Source: Prorocentrum cordatum (lineage: Eukaryota; Sar; Dinophyceae; Prorocentrales; Prorocentraceae). From it: a DNA stretch of 57,231 nt. The notes below the pieces were generated by a model. The model was not told the origin of the DNA, did no database searches, and saw nothing but the letters and a program-made list of their open reading frames with translations. The position numbers and the translations under genes were made by a program. Of this stretch, positions 26,096 to 37,826 are shown piece by piece (within the stretch, counting starts at the first letter, position 1; the number at the start of each line of letters is the position of its first letter). Location of the stretch: NCBI GenBank assembly GCA_963575745.1, contig CAUYUJ010003643.1, positions 20,001-77,231 of the forward strand. Reading direction: 5' to 3'.

Positions 26096-27412
26096 TTGCT
26101 TGCTTGTTGGTATCGTCCACCCCACTACGGCGAAATCGCAAGCATCAATGCGTTCAGTGCTGAATGGGCGGCGCATTCGAATCTTGCGGTAGGCACGGTC
26201 GCGGTAGGAGATCTGAACATACATCACACTGGATGGTTGCGTTTCTCCAGGGTAGTTACTCCGGAGGGCATGGCGATGCAGCATTGGTGCACGATGCACG
26301 GTTTCAAACAGAAGGTTCGGCAGCCCACTCGAGGCCCGAATTTATTGGATTTAGTTCTCACCGACCTTCCAGATCAAGTCTCTACTACAGTCTTGCCAGA
26401 GCTTGCCGACCATCGTCTTGTTCTTGTCTCCTTGTCCTTCCCGCCTCTCTCGGTTTCTTCTGTCTCCCGTCCGGTTTGGAAGTATAAGGAAGCGCGATGG
26501 TCGGCTATGCGTTGTCATTTTCGCAATACTAATTGGAGTTTTATTCCGGCATCCTCGCCTGACGCGGCAGCACGCGCTGTCGCGGAGAAGGTTTTCAGTG
26601 CCATGCAGCTTCACATACCGCAGTCGTCAATCCGCATGAACTCTTCCCATCCTTGGCTTACCTCTGCGTGTCTGGACAGCATCCGGGCAAAACGCGACAC
26701 TGCTGGCACGCCAGATTTTCCATTGGCGGTGCGAGCTTGTAGTCGGCATCTTCTTTCTGCACATCGCGCCTTCATCGATCGCACTCGCAACAAACTTCAG
26801 CAGCTGAAGGCGGGATCGAAAGGCTGGTGGCAGCTTTCTAGACAGTTGCTATCGAAAATCAGTAAGCCTTCTTCCCCTCCTCTCCGCTCCTCTTCAGGAT
26901 CTTGGATCGTGGATCCGGCCGGGAAGGCAAACCTATTTGCGCAGAGCTTTCGTTCGAAATGGCACGTTCCTACATTAGAGACGAATTCGTTTTCTCCTCT
27001 TCCCTCTCCGCCTCCGTCTTCCTCGTTTCTTCCTCTTCCCCCTCTCCACCTCCGTGTCGCACGCAGGATTTCGAAGGATCTTCGCATCGATAGCGGTACG
27101 GGCCCAGACTTAATTCCAGCTCGAGTCTTGAAATTGCGTTGTGAAGAGTTGGCCGTGCCCTTTGTCCTCCTTACTCGCCTCATCCTCAGATGTGGGCGCT
27201 GGCCACGGTTCTGGACTGTGGATTGGATCCACCCGCTCCATAAACGTAATTCGCAATATAATGCTGATCACTATCGGGGTCTGCAGCTGACCTCCCAGCT
27301 TTCCAAAGCAGTGGAGCGATTTATCTGTAGTATCTTCCTCCCTCCCCATCCATCGCTGTTTATCCTTCGGTGCATTTCAGTTTGCCTACTCGCCTGGACG
27401 AGGCGCACGTGA
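26096..27412 (+). pseudogene. LINE D endonuclease C-terminal part and RT N-terminus
   Basis: 438-codon frame. CWYRPPHYGE (4-13), VGDLNIHHTGW (37-47), LLDLVLTDLPD (83-93) and ELADHRLVLVSL (102-113) complete an APE-type endonuclease. RT motif 1 (SGTGPDLIPARVLKLR) lies at about 350-365 and WIHPLHKR at about 380. The frame then runs out of register before QFAYSPGRGARDAIL, which lies in the next frame. Confidence 0.75.
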
Positions 27413-27419
27413 TGCAATT

Positions 27420-28697
27420 TTGTTTTTCACGATGTGCTGGCTCCGCGCCTTTGGAGAGGGTAGGCGGGTAGCACTCTATTGTTCTGACGTGGCCGGTGCC
27501 TTCGATAGGGTATCGGCGGAGCGTCTTCGCAACAGGCTAGCCGCGTCAGGTATTCACCCCAAGATCTTATTGGCACTTACAGACTGGCTCGCCCCAAGGT
27601 CAGCATATGTTGTGTGTAACGGAGCTGTCTCAGAGTGTGTTCCTATGTGTAACATGGTTTACCAGGGAACCGTTTTGGGCCCCAGCCTCTGGAACGAATT
27701 CTATTCCGACGCCCGGGATCCTATAGTAAATTGTGGATTCCAGGAAGTAGCTTTCGCAGATGATCTTAATGCATTCAAACTGTTTGACAATGCAGTGCCC
27801 GATCATGCATCGTTTTCTCATCTGGGCGACTGCCAACAGGAACTTCACAAGTGGGGCCGGGCGAACGGTGTCACTTTCGAGTCAGGAAAGGAGAGCTTCC
27901 ACATCCTGTCTCACAGTGCTCCAGTAGGAAACAGCTTTAAGGTTTTGGGTATATTATTTGATTGTAAACTTTTAATGCATGATGCGATCAGTGAGTGTGC
28001 GTGTGAAGGCAGCTGGAGGTCTCTTCAGATTTTGTCATGCCGGCAGTTCTACACAACAAGAGAGCTTGTGCAGTTGTACAAAAGTCATGTTCTGTCGTAT
28101 CTGGAGTACCGTACGCCAGCTATCTCTCATGCTTCTTCCTCCTCCCTTCTTCTTCTAGATGGCGTGCAACAGCGTTTTCTCATGGCATTGGATATATCAG
28201 AGCTTGACGCTATATTGTCGTTTTCGCTGGCTCCTCTCGCAACCCGCCGAGACATCGCTATCCTTGGGGCTAGGGCCAAATGTGTTTCAGCAGTTTTTCT
28301 GTCTTGCTCGTTTCCCTCCTCCTCCTCCTCGCTCCCTCCGCTCCGCCTCCGCCTCCTCGCGTCGGCACATTCGTCATCTGGTGGATCTGATTTCTGCTGT
28401 GTCTCCGAACTATGTCTCTTGGTCGCCGCTCGGTGCCGTTCGTGTCTAGAACATATTGCCAGACAGCATAATCGGTCAAAGCAGTGTGAAGCAATTTCAA
28501 TATCACTTGCAAGAACTTGTTGTTGCCTGTGCTCGCAATGGTCTGGCGTCTTGGCAGACGGTTTGAAGCTGGCGCCCGCCGCTTGCTTTTCACCCGTTGC
28601 TTTCTCTCAGAGACTGGCAACCGTCTTAATGATGGTCGCCGCCGGAATGTTTCGCTCTCGCAGACTTGTGGTGCGGTTCTTGCTGCCCGAGGCGTGA
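27420..28697 (+). pseudogene. LINE D reverse transcriptase palm, FADD-type
   Basis: 425-codon frame. Motif A YCSDVAGAFDRVS (20-32, D23), motif B MVYQGTVLGPSLWNEF (79-94) and motif C VAFADDLNAFK (110-120). These are canonical, in contrast to LINEs A and B. Thumb-like sequence follows (YKSHVLSYLEYRTPAI), then a Cys-containing tail. The preceding QFAYSPGRGARDAIL motif is in a different frame at about 27378-27425, so the RT is split and inactive as read. Confidence 0.8.
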
Positions 28698-28710
28698 TGA
28701 AAAAATGAAG

Positions 28711-28711
28711 A

Positions 28712-28750
<39 letters not shown>

Positions 28751-28752
28751 AA
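28711..28752. repeat. (TA)n tail of LINE D
   Basis: About 20 TA units with one TG interruption, directly after the last coding sequence and AAAAAATGAAGAA. The position fits a microsatellite-type LINE 3' tail. Confidence 0.75.
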
Positions 28753-28755
28753 TAA

Positions 28756-29457
28756 TTTGCGCGTTGGTAGTGAGAGTGCGCCTAGAGAGCTCATATCAAG
28801 ACGCGGAGGCCCTCATAACCTTTCACAGGTGCGAAAAATCTGCTTTCTCACATAAATAATCAAATCTTTGAAATATTCGTTTTTTTATAAATTCCCCCCC
28901 ACAAAAAAAAAAGCCAGATTGTCCTTTCTGGTTCGACCAACTAGCTCCACCCCGCGCCGGAATTCCTCTAGCTCATCGACGACGAAGAGCTCTACGAGGT
29001 ACATCTTTCAAATCTGAGCAAAACCGACCCAAAGTCGCCACATTGTCCTTTCTGGTCGGGTCGACCAACTAGCTCCACCCCGCGCCGGAATTCCTCTAGC
29101 TCATCGATAACTGGGAGCCGGCGGTAAACCGTCAACCAGGTTACCGCCGGGAGCCTCGTAGAGCTCTTTCCTTGCGCGGTGCTGACATGCAGGGAGCTTT
29201 GCCAAGCGTTAGCTGAACACTCGAAGAACTTTTTTTTTGATTTTCATCGAAAGTCGGTTCCGCCAAGTGTTTCGATAGTAATAGTGCAGCTACGACCCTG
29301 GAATTGTGTCGCGTTTGCCACTGCCAGTGGCAGACGCGACACAACCCACTACAGGTGCGAAAAATACCAGTTCTCGAAACGAATATTCAAATCTCTCACA
29401 ATGTTCGCCCAATCGGCCCAAAGTTCGCACATTGTCCGTCGGCGCCGGGCCGGCCAA
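28756..29457. repeat. F1 partial copies
   Basis: F1 interior resumes after LINE D and reaches a right end GAGCTCTACGAGGTA near 29001. A second F1 segment reaches CTCATCGATAA at 29110, where a new hairpin (29111, arms CCGGCGGTAA/TTACCGCCGG) begins another F1 variant whose interior holds CACTGCCAGTGGCAGACGCG. No gene. Confidence 0.55.
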
Positions 29458-32400
29458 CTGGGCGCCGGCGGAACCCTCAACCTTTGTAACCGCCGGGGGA
29501 CTCGTGGAGCTTCCTGACAACATATAATGTCGAAAAAAATACACAGACAAATAATTTTCCAGCCCAAGCAATTTCAGACCTCTCAGATGCAACAGCCGAA
29601 CGCCCCCGATGCTTCTGGATTGTCTTCTGTACGAGCTCTGTAGCTCTCCTACAGCCCGAGTTACGTGCGTAAATCGACAGCACCTCTCAAGATGACTCGA
29701 ACAATACGAAAAGTTTGGCAAAGCTAGCTCGAGTATCAGACCGAGTTCAGACCTCTGCATGCGACAGGCGGACGCGTCTGATGTCTCTGAATCGATTCCT
29801 GTGATTACCAGCCCTGCAGCCCCCCCCCCCCTACAGCCCGAGTTAAGTGCAGGAAACCGACAGCACCTCTGAGGATGACTCGAACAATACGAATAGTTTC
29901 GCGGACCTAGTTCGGGCTGCCAGCAAACAGAGTTCGGAGCTCTGGATTCGAAAGGCGGACGCGCCTGATGTCTCCGAATCGATTCCAGTGATTACCAGCC
30001 ATGCGACCCCCCTACAGTCCGAGTTAAGTGCAGAGAACCGACAGCATCTCTCAAGATGCTCGAACAATACGAATAGTTTCGCGATTCTAGAACGGGCAGC
30101 AGACCGAGTTCAGAGCTCTGGATTCAACAGACAACGGCCACGGATGATTCTGGATCAGCGTCTTAGCTCTGTAGCTGTCCTGTAGCACGAGTAAAGTACA
30201 GAAAACCGAGAGCGTCTGTCAAGATGACTCGAATAATACGAATAGGTTTGCGACCTAGCTCGGCTAGCAGACCGAGTTCAGACCTCTAGATGAACGCGCC
30301 CAATCATTCTGAATCGATAAGGTGTGCTTACCAGCTCTGTAGCTGTCCTATCTCTCGAGTTAAGTCCAATATACCGACACCAAAATTCCTCGAAATGTCC
30401 GTCGAGATTTTTCTTGCCAACTAGCTCTCCGGCGCGCCGGAACTGGGCGCCGGCGGTAAACCGTCAACCTTTGTTACCGCCGGGGGACTCGTAGAGCTTC
30501 CTGACAACATATAATGTCGAAAAAATACACCGAACAAATAGTTTTTCAGCCCAAGCAATTTCAGATCTCTCGGATGCAACAGCCGAACGCCCCCGATGCT
30601 TCTGGATTGTTTTCTGTACGAGCTCTGTAGCTCTCCTACAGCCCGAGTTACGCGCGTAAATCGACAGCACCTCTCAAGATGACTCGAACAATACGAACAA
30701 TTTGGCAAACCTAGCTCGAGTATCAGACCGAGTTCAGACCTCTGCATGCGACAGGCGGACGCGTCTGATGTCTCCGAATCGATTCCTGTCATTACCAGCC
30801 CTGCAGCCCCCCCTACAGCCCGAGTTAAGTGCAGGAAACCGACAGCACCTCTGAGGATGACTCGAACAATACGAATAGTTTCGCGGACCTAGTTCGGGCA
30901 GCAGACAGAATTCGGAGCTCTGGATTCGAAAGGCGGACGCACCTGATGTCTCCGAATCGATTCCAGTGATTACCAGCCATGCAGCCCCCCTTATAGCCCG
31001 AGTTAAGTGCAGAGAACCGACAGCATCTCTCAAGATGACTCGAACAATACAAATAGTTTCGCGATTCTAGATCGGGCAGCAGACCGAGTTCAGAGCTCTC
31101 CATTCAACAGACAACGGCCACGAATGATTCTGAATCAGATTCTGTACGTATCAGCCCTCTAGCTGCCCTGTAGCTCGAGTTGAGTACAGAAAACCGACAG
31201 CGTCTGTCAAGATGACTCGAATAATACGAATAGGTTTGCGGACCTAGCTCGGCTAGCAGACCGAGTTCAGACCTCTGAGTTGAACGGGCGAACGCGCCTG
31301 ATCATCCTGAATCGATTAGCTGTGCTTACCAGCTCTGTAGCTGTCCTAAAGCTCGAGGTATCTCGAGAAAACCGACAGCGTATCAAGATGACTCGAAACG
31401 GCCGATCCCGCCTGGACGCTTTTTGGCAGTAAAAGGTACCTGATCGAGCTGAGATCAAGATGGCGAGCAGAAATAAGATCGAAAATCACGGGAAAAAATA
31501 CTAGAGCTTTAACGAATGATTGAATTGCGAGAACAAAAATTTTAACCGAGCAAAATTCCTCAAAATGTCCGTCGAGATTTTTCTTGCCAACTAGCTCTCC
31601 AGCGCCCCGGAATTACTCTGAAGCTTCCAGCAACTGGGCGTCGGTAAACCGTCAACCTTCCTTACCGCCAGGGGACTCGAGCTTCCTGAGCATATATAAT
31701 GTCGAACAAAATTGCAGAGAACGAATAGTTTTTGAGCCTAAACGATTTCAGACCTCTCGATGCAACAGCCAAACGCCCCTCATGCTTCTTGATCGTTTTC
31801 TGTGCGCACGAGCTCCGTAGCTCTCAAGACAGCACCTCTCAAGATCACTCGAACAATACAACTAGTTTCGCGAATCTAGCTCGAGTATCAGACCGAGTTC
31901 TGACATCTGAATGCAACAGGCGGACGCGCCTGATGTCTCCGAATCGATTCCTGTGATTACCAGCCCTACAGCCTCCTTACAGCCCGAGTTAAAGTGCAGA
32001 AAATCGACAGCACCTCTGAAGATGACTGTTTTTCTTGCAAACTAGCTCTCCAGCGCCCCGGAATTACTCTTAAGCTTCCAGCATTAACTTGCTAAGGGAA
32101 GCTCTACGAGTTACTCTTAAGCTTCTAGCAATAACTGGCGCCGGCGGTGAACCGTCAACCTCGTCACCGCCGGGAACCCATAGAGCTCCTAGCATGCCTA
32201 AGAGTGCTCAGCATGAAAAAAGAGAGGGCTACTGGAAGCATTTCTCAGAAAAGAGAAAACGTGATTTTTTCCATGTCGACATAAAGTTGGTTTCTTCAAG
32301 TGTTTTGACAGTAAAAATGCATCTACAGAGCTCATATTAAGACGGAGAGGCCCTCATAGTCGTCTACAAGTGCGAAAAATCTGCTCCCTCAAAATAAATC

Positions 32401-33034
32401 GTCAAATATCTTTCAAATATTCCCAAAACCACTCAAAAGTTGTCACTTTGTCCTTTCTCGCCCGGTCGAGCAACTGGCGCCGGCGGTGAACCGTCAATCT
32501 GGTCACCGCCGGTAACCCTGTAGAGCTCCTATAGCACGCGTGAGAATGCTCACCATCAAAAGAGAGAGCTTCTGGAAGCATTTCTCGAGACAGAGAAAAC
32601 ATGATTTTTTCATGTCGACATACAGTTGGTTGCGCCAAGTGTTTTGATAGTAAAAATGCACTAGTGAGCTCATATTAAGACGCAGAGGCCCTCATAGTCG
32701 TCTACAGGTGCGAAAAATCTTCTTTTTCAAAATAAATTATCAAATATCTTTCAACTGGGAAACCGGCGGTAAACCGTCAATCAGGTTACCGCCGGGCACC
32801 TCGTAGAGCTCTTTTGTTGCACAGCGCTTCTCAGAACACATGAGAAAGCTTCTGAAGCAAGAGCAGAAAAACTCGAAAAAGCACGATTGTTTGGTTTTCA
32901 TCCAAAGTCGATTCCCTCAAGTCTTTTGATAGTAATATTGCAGCTGACCTGAGAATTTTACTGGCAGACGCGGGACAACCCACTACACGTGAGAAAAATA
33001 CTGGTTATCAAAACGAATTTCAAAATTTTCCATA
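29458..33034 (-). repeat. F2 and F1 series, hairpins at 29458, 30443, 31634, 32135, 32474, 32755
   Basis: Six hairpin ends in the same orientation, each starting a new element. 29458, 30443 and 31634 head F2 elements with 178-bp-type units; one right end GGGAAGCTCTACGAGTTA stops at 32113. 32135, 32474 and 32755 head F1 elements. Starts lie after CCAA, GCCGGAA, CCAGCAA, GCAATAA, GAGCAA and TTTCAA, all ending in A. 29458 and 30443 are near-duplicates over several hundred bases. Non-coding. Confidence 0.6.
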
Positions 33035-36000
33035 CTGGGCGCCGGCGGTAAACCGTCAACCTTTGTTACCGCCGGGGAACTCGTAGAGCTTCCTGACAGT
33101 ATATAATGTGGAAAAAATGCAGAGAACGACTAGTTTTTCAGCCCAGGCGATTTCAGACCTCTCAAGATGACTCTAACAAAAAACGAACGGTTTGGCAACC
33201 CAGCTCGAGTATGAAACGAGTTCAGACCTCTGAACGCGACAGACGGACGCGTTTGATGTCTCTGAATCGATTCCTGCGATTACCAGACCTGCAGCCCCCC
33301 TACAGCCCGAGTTCAGTGCAGAAAACTGACAGCAGCTCTCAGGATAACTCGAATAAAACAATAGTTAAACCTAGTTCAGCAGCAGACCGAGTTCCGAGCT
33401 CTGGGTTCGAAAGAAGAACGCGCCTGATCTCCAAATGGATGTCTGTAACCAGCAGCACTGTAGCTCTTGCCTAGCACGAGTTAAGTGCAGAAAACCGAGA
33501 GCACTTCTGAAGATGTCTCGAACAACGAACAGTTTCGCGAACCTAGCTCGGGCAACAGGCCGAGTTCAGAGCTCTCGATTGGACAGACGAACGCGTCTGA
33601 TAATTCTCAATCGATTTCTGTGAGCATGAGCTCTGTAGCTGCCCTAGAACTCGAGTTAAGTACATAAAACCGAGAGCGTCTGCTACGATGTCTCGACTAA
33701 TACGAATAGATTTGCGAACCTAGCTCGGCTAGCAGAGCGGGTTCAGGCCTCTCGATTCAATGGGCGAACGCGCCTGCTCATTCTGAATCGATTAGCTGTG
33801 CTTACCAGCTCTGTAGCTGTCCTAAAGCTCGAGTTATGTTCAGAAAACTGGCATCGCGTGTCAAGATGACTTCAAACGGCCGATCCCGCCTGCCTGCTTT
33901 TTGGCAGTAAAAGGTACCCGATCGAGCTGAGATCGAGATGGCGAGCGGGAATAAGATCGAATATCATGGGAATAAATACTAGAGCTCAAACGAATGTTCA
34001 AATTTCAAGAAAAAATTGTTCAACCGACCAAAAGTCACCAAAAGGTCCGTCGAGATTTTTCTGGCCAACTAGCTCTCCAGTGCGCCGGAATTACTCTTAA
34101 GCTTCCAGCAACTAGCTAAGGGAAGCTCTACTGGGCGCCGGCGGTAAACCGTCAACCTTGGTTACCGCCGGGACACTCGTAGAGCTTCCTAGCTCGACTA
34201 CTTAAATTGAGAAAACCGACAGCACCTACCAACATTCCGACTCATAGTAAATATTTTTTGACCTCTGAATGCGACAGGCGGGCGCGTCTGATGTCTGCGA
34301 ATCGCCTCCTGTCATTACCAGCCCTGCAGCTCCCCTAGAGCCCGAGTTAAGTGCAGGAAACCGACAGCACCTCTCAGGATGACTCGAATAATACAATAGT
34401 TTTGCAGACCTAATTCGGGCAGCAGACCGAGTTCCGAGCTCTGGATTCGACAGGCAGTCTGATGCCTTCAAATCGATTCCTTTGACCACCAGCAGCACTG
34501 TAGCCCCCTCAGCGCGAGTTGAGTGAAGAAAACCGAGAGCACTTCTCAAGATGACTCGACCAATACGAATAGTTTCGCGATTCTAGATCGGGCAGTAGAA
34601 GAAGTTCAGAGCTCTGGGTTCGACAGACAAACGCAACTGATAATTCTGAATCGGTTTCTGTCAATATCAGCTCTGTAGCTGTCCTACAGCTCGAGTTAAG
34701 TACAGAAAACCGAGAGTTCCTGTCAGGATGACTCGAATAATACGAATAGGTTTGCGGACCTGGCTCGGCTGACAGACCGAGTCCAGACCTCTGGATTCAA
34801 CAGGCGAACGCGCCTAATCATTCTACATCGATTAGCTGTGCTCACCAGCTCCGTAGCTGACCTAAATAAAGCTCGAGTTGTGTTCAGAAAACCGTCAGCG
34901 CGTATCAATATTACTCAAAACAACCGATCCCGCCACAGTGCTTTTCGATACTAATATTCACCCGATCGAGCTGAGATCAAGATGGCGAGCGGGAAAAGAT
35001 CCAATATCACGGGAAAAAATACTAGAGCTCAAACAAATGTTCAAATTTCGAGAACGAAATTTTCAACCCAAAAGTTCCGTCGAGATTTTTCTTGCCAACT
35101 AGCTCTCCAGCACGCCGGAATTACTCTTGAGCTTCCAGCAACTTGCTTAGGGAAGCTCTACGAGTCACGAGTTACAGAGAAAAAAACGACCCCCGGCTAC
35201 CATTGGTAGCGTCCAAAACCCGGAGAGCGAAGAGCGAAGAGACTGTTTCGGGACAGGAAATCTTTCCTGGAGAGCTCTGGGACTGGCGCCGGCGGTAAAC
35301 CGTCAACCTTGGTTACCGCCGGGAGACTCGTAGAGCTTCCTAGCTCGACTTAAGTTGAGAAAACCGACAGCACCTACTAACATTCCTACTTATAGTGAAT
35401 ATTTTTTCACCTCTGAATGCGACAGGCGGACGCGTCTGATGTCTGCGAATCGACCCCTGTCATTACCAGCCCTGCAGCCCCCCTACAGCCCGAGTTAAGT
35501 GCAGAAAACCGACAGCACCTCTCAGGATGACTCGAACAATACAGTAGTTTCGCAGACCTAATTCGGGCAGCAGACCAAGTTCCGAGCTCTGCATTCGACG
35601 GGCGGACGCGTCTGATTCTTCAAATCGATTCCTGTGACCACCAGCACTGTAGCCCCCCTCAGCGCAATCAGTGAGGAAAACCGAGAGCACTTCTCGAGAT
35701 TACCCGACCAATACGAATAGTTTCGTGATTCCAGATCGGGCAGCAGACCGAGTTCAGAGCTCTGGATTCGACAGACAAACGCAACTGATGCTTCTGAATC
35801 CGTTTCTGGAATATCAGCCCTGTAGCTACAGCTCGAGTTAAGTACAGAAAACAGAGAGGTCTTAACAAGATGACTCGAATAATACCAATAGGTTTGCGGA
35901 CCTAGCTCGGCTCACGGACCGAGTTCAGAACTCTCGATCCAACAGATCAACGCGCCTAATCATTCTACATCGATTAGCTGTGCTTACCAGCTCTGTAGCT

Positions 36001-36384
36001 GTCCTGAAGCTCGAGTTATGTCCCCCTACAGCCGTTCAGTGCAGAAAGCCGACAATCCCGCCATCGCGCTTTTCGATAATAATATTCACCCGATCGAACT
36101 GAGATCAAGATGGCGAGCGGAAATAAGAACGGATATCACGGGACAAAAATACTAGAGCTCTAACGAATGTTCAAATTCCGAGAACAAAATTTTGAACCAA
36201 CCAAAAGTCACCAAAAGTTCCGTCGAGATTTTTCTTGTCAACTAGCTCTCCAGCGCGCCGGAATCAGACCTCTCGGATGCAACCCCCCCATGCTGCTGGA
36301 TTGTCTTCTGTACGAGCTCGGTAGCTATCCTACAGCCCAAGATACGTGCGCAAATCGACAGCACCTCTCAACATGACTCGGAGA
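33035..36384 (-). repeat. F2 series, hairpins at 33035, 34131 and 35283
   Basis: Three F2 copies with bodies of 178-bp-type units (GACTCGAATAATACGAATAG start) and the conserved TCAAGATGGCGAGCGGGAA block near 33930, 34980 and 36105. Right-end sequence (CTCTCCAGCGCGCCGGAATT) occurs near 34075, 35105 and 36245. The hairpin at 34131 starts inside the right end of the previous copy (GGGAAGCTCTA). No coding potential beyond chance frames. Confidence 0.6.
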
Positions 36385-37826
36385 TGGGCGCCGGCGGTAA
36401 ACCGTCAACCTTTGTTACCGCCGGGGGACTCGTAGAGCTTCCTGACTGAATTCAGACCTCTGAATGCGACAGGCGGACGCGTCTGATGTCTCCGAATCGA
36501 TTCCTGTCGAGTGCAGGAAACCGAGAGCAACGCTCAGGATGACTCGAACAATGCGAATAGCTTTGCGGACCTAGCTCGGGCAGCAGACCGAGTTTCGAGC
36601 TCTGGATTCGACAAAGAGACGCGCCTGATGTCTGCAAACCGAAACCTGTGACCACCAACCCTGCAGCCCCCCCACAGCTCGAGTTCAGTGCAGAAAACTG
36701 AGAGCGGAAAAAATACTAGAGCTCTAACGAATGGTTGAAACTCGAGAACAAAATTTTCAACTGAGCAAAAGTCACCGAAAATTCCGTCGAGCTCTCGAAT
36801 CGACCAACGAACGCGCCTGATGTGTGGAAATCGATTTCTATGACCCGCAGCACTGTAGCCCTCCCCCAGCACGAGTTGAGTGCAGAAAATTGATAGCACT
36901 TTTCACGATGATTCGGACAATACGAATAGTTTCGCGGAAGTTCAGAGCTCTCGATACAACAGACACACGCGCCCGATAATTCCCAATCGATTTCTGTGAC
37001 TATAGGCTCATTAGCTGCCTTACAGCTCGAGTTAAGTACAGAAAAACGAGAGTGTTTGTCAAGATGACTCGAATAATACGAATAGATTTGCTAGCTCGGC
37101 TAGTAGACCGAGTTCAGACCTCTGGAGTCGAGAGGCGAACGCGCCTGATGATTCTGAATGCGATGGATGTGCTTACCAGCTCTGTAGCTGCCCTGCAGCT
37201 CGAATTAAGTACAAAATACCCACCACGCGTATCAAGTTGACTCGAATAATACGAATAGGTTTGCGGACCTAGCTCGGCTAGCAGACCGAGTTTAGACCTA
37301 TGGACTCAAGAGGCGAACGCGCCTGATGATTCTGAGTGCGATAGGTGTGCTTACCAGCACTGTAACACGTATCAAGTTGACTCGAATAATACGAATAGGT
37401 TTGCGGACCTAGCTCGGCTAGCAGACCGAGTTCAGACCTATGGATTCAACAGGCGAACGCGCCTGATGATTCTGAGTGCGATAGGTGTGCTTACCAGCAC
37501 TGTAGCTGCCCTACAGCTCGAGGTAAGTAGAAAATACCGACAACGCGTAGCAAGATGACTCGAAACGGCCGATCCCGCCAGTGTGCTTTTTGGCAGTAAA
37601 AGGTACCCGATCGAGCTGAGATCAAGATGGCAAGCGGGAATAAGATCGAATATCACGAGAAAAAAAAAAAACTAGAGCTCAAACGAATGTTCAAATTTCG
37701 AGAACATAATTTTCAACCGACCAAACGTTGTGAAAAAAACAATTTTTTTTCGAGCCAACTAGCTCTCCAGCGCGCCGGAATTACTCTTAAGCTTCCAGCA
37801 ACTAGCTTAGGGAAGCTCTACGAGTC
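36385..37826 (-). mobile_element. F2 element nested in a 178-bp-type repeat
   Basis: The start TGGGCGCC lies at 36385, and GGACTCGTAGAGCTTCC follows the hairpin. The right end GGGAAGCTCTACGAGTCA ends at 37826. The left flank CATGACTCGGA and right flank AATACGAATAGTTTGG match the left and right parts of one 178-bp unit (GACTCGAATAATACGAATAG). The element therefore split an F2 repeat unit with no clear duplication. Confidence 0.55.

Larger units (their letters stand above)
25502..28755 (+). mobile_element. LINE D, different lineage, inserted in F1
   Basis: Endonuclease and RT frames on plus, ending in a (TA)n tail. The left flank is F1 interior (CTCATGTCGAAAT) and the right flank is F1 interior (GTGAGAGTGCGCCTAGAGAG), with a few host bases lost. 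The coding parts are broken by a TAG at 25908-25910, a frameshift near 25950-26090 and another near 27360-27415. There is no RNase H domain, unlike LINEs A-C, and the insertion is in the F1 body and not in the hairpin. Confidence 0.75.

Noticed and set aside
29458-29500. Terminal hairpins as transcription terminators or tRNA-like genes
   Set aside because: They recur only at element ends, lack a T-tract or RNA polymerase III boxes, and no transcription unit precedes them.
34981-35000. AAGATGGCG block as a YY1-type promoter motif
   Set aside because: It is conserved only as part of the F2 body, and I see no gene downstream that it could serve.
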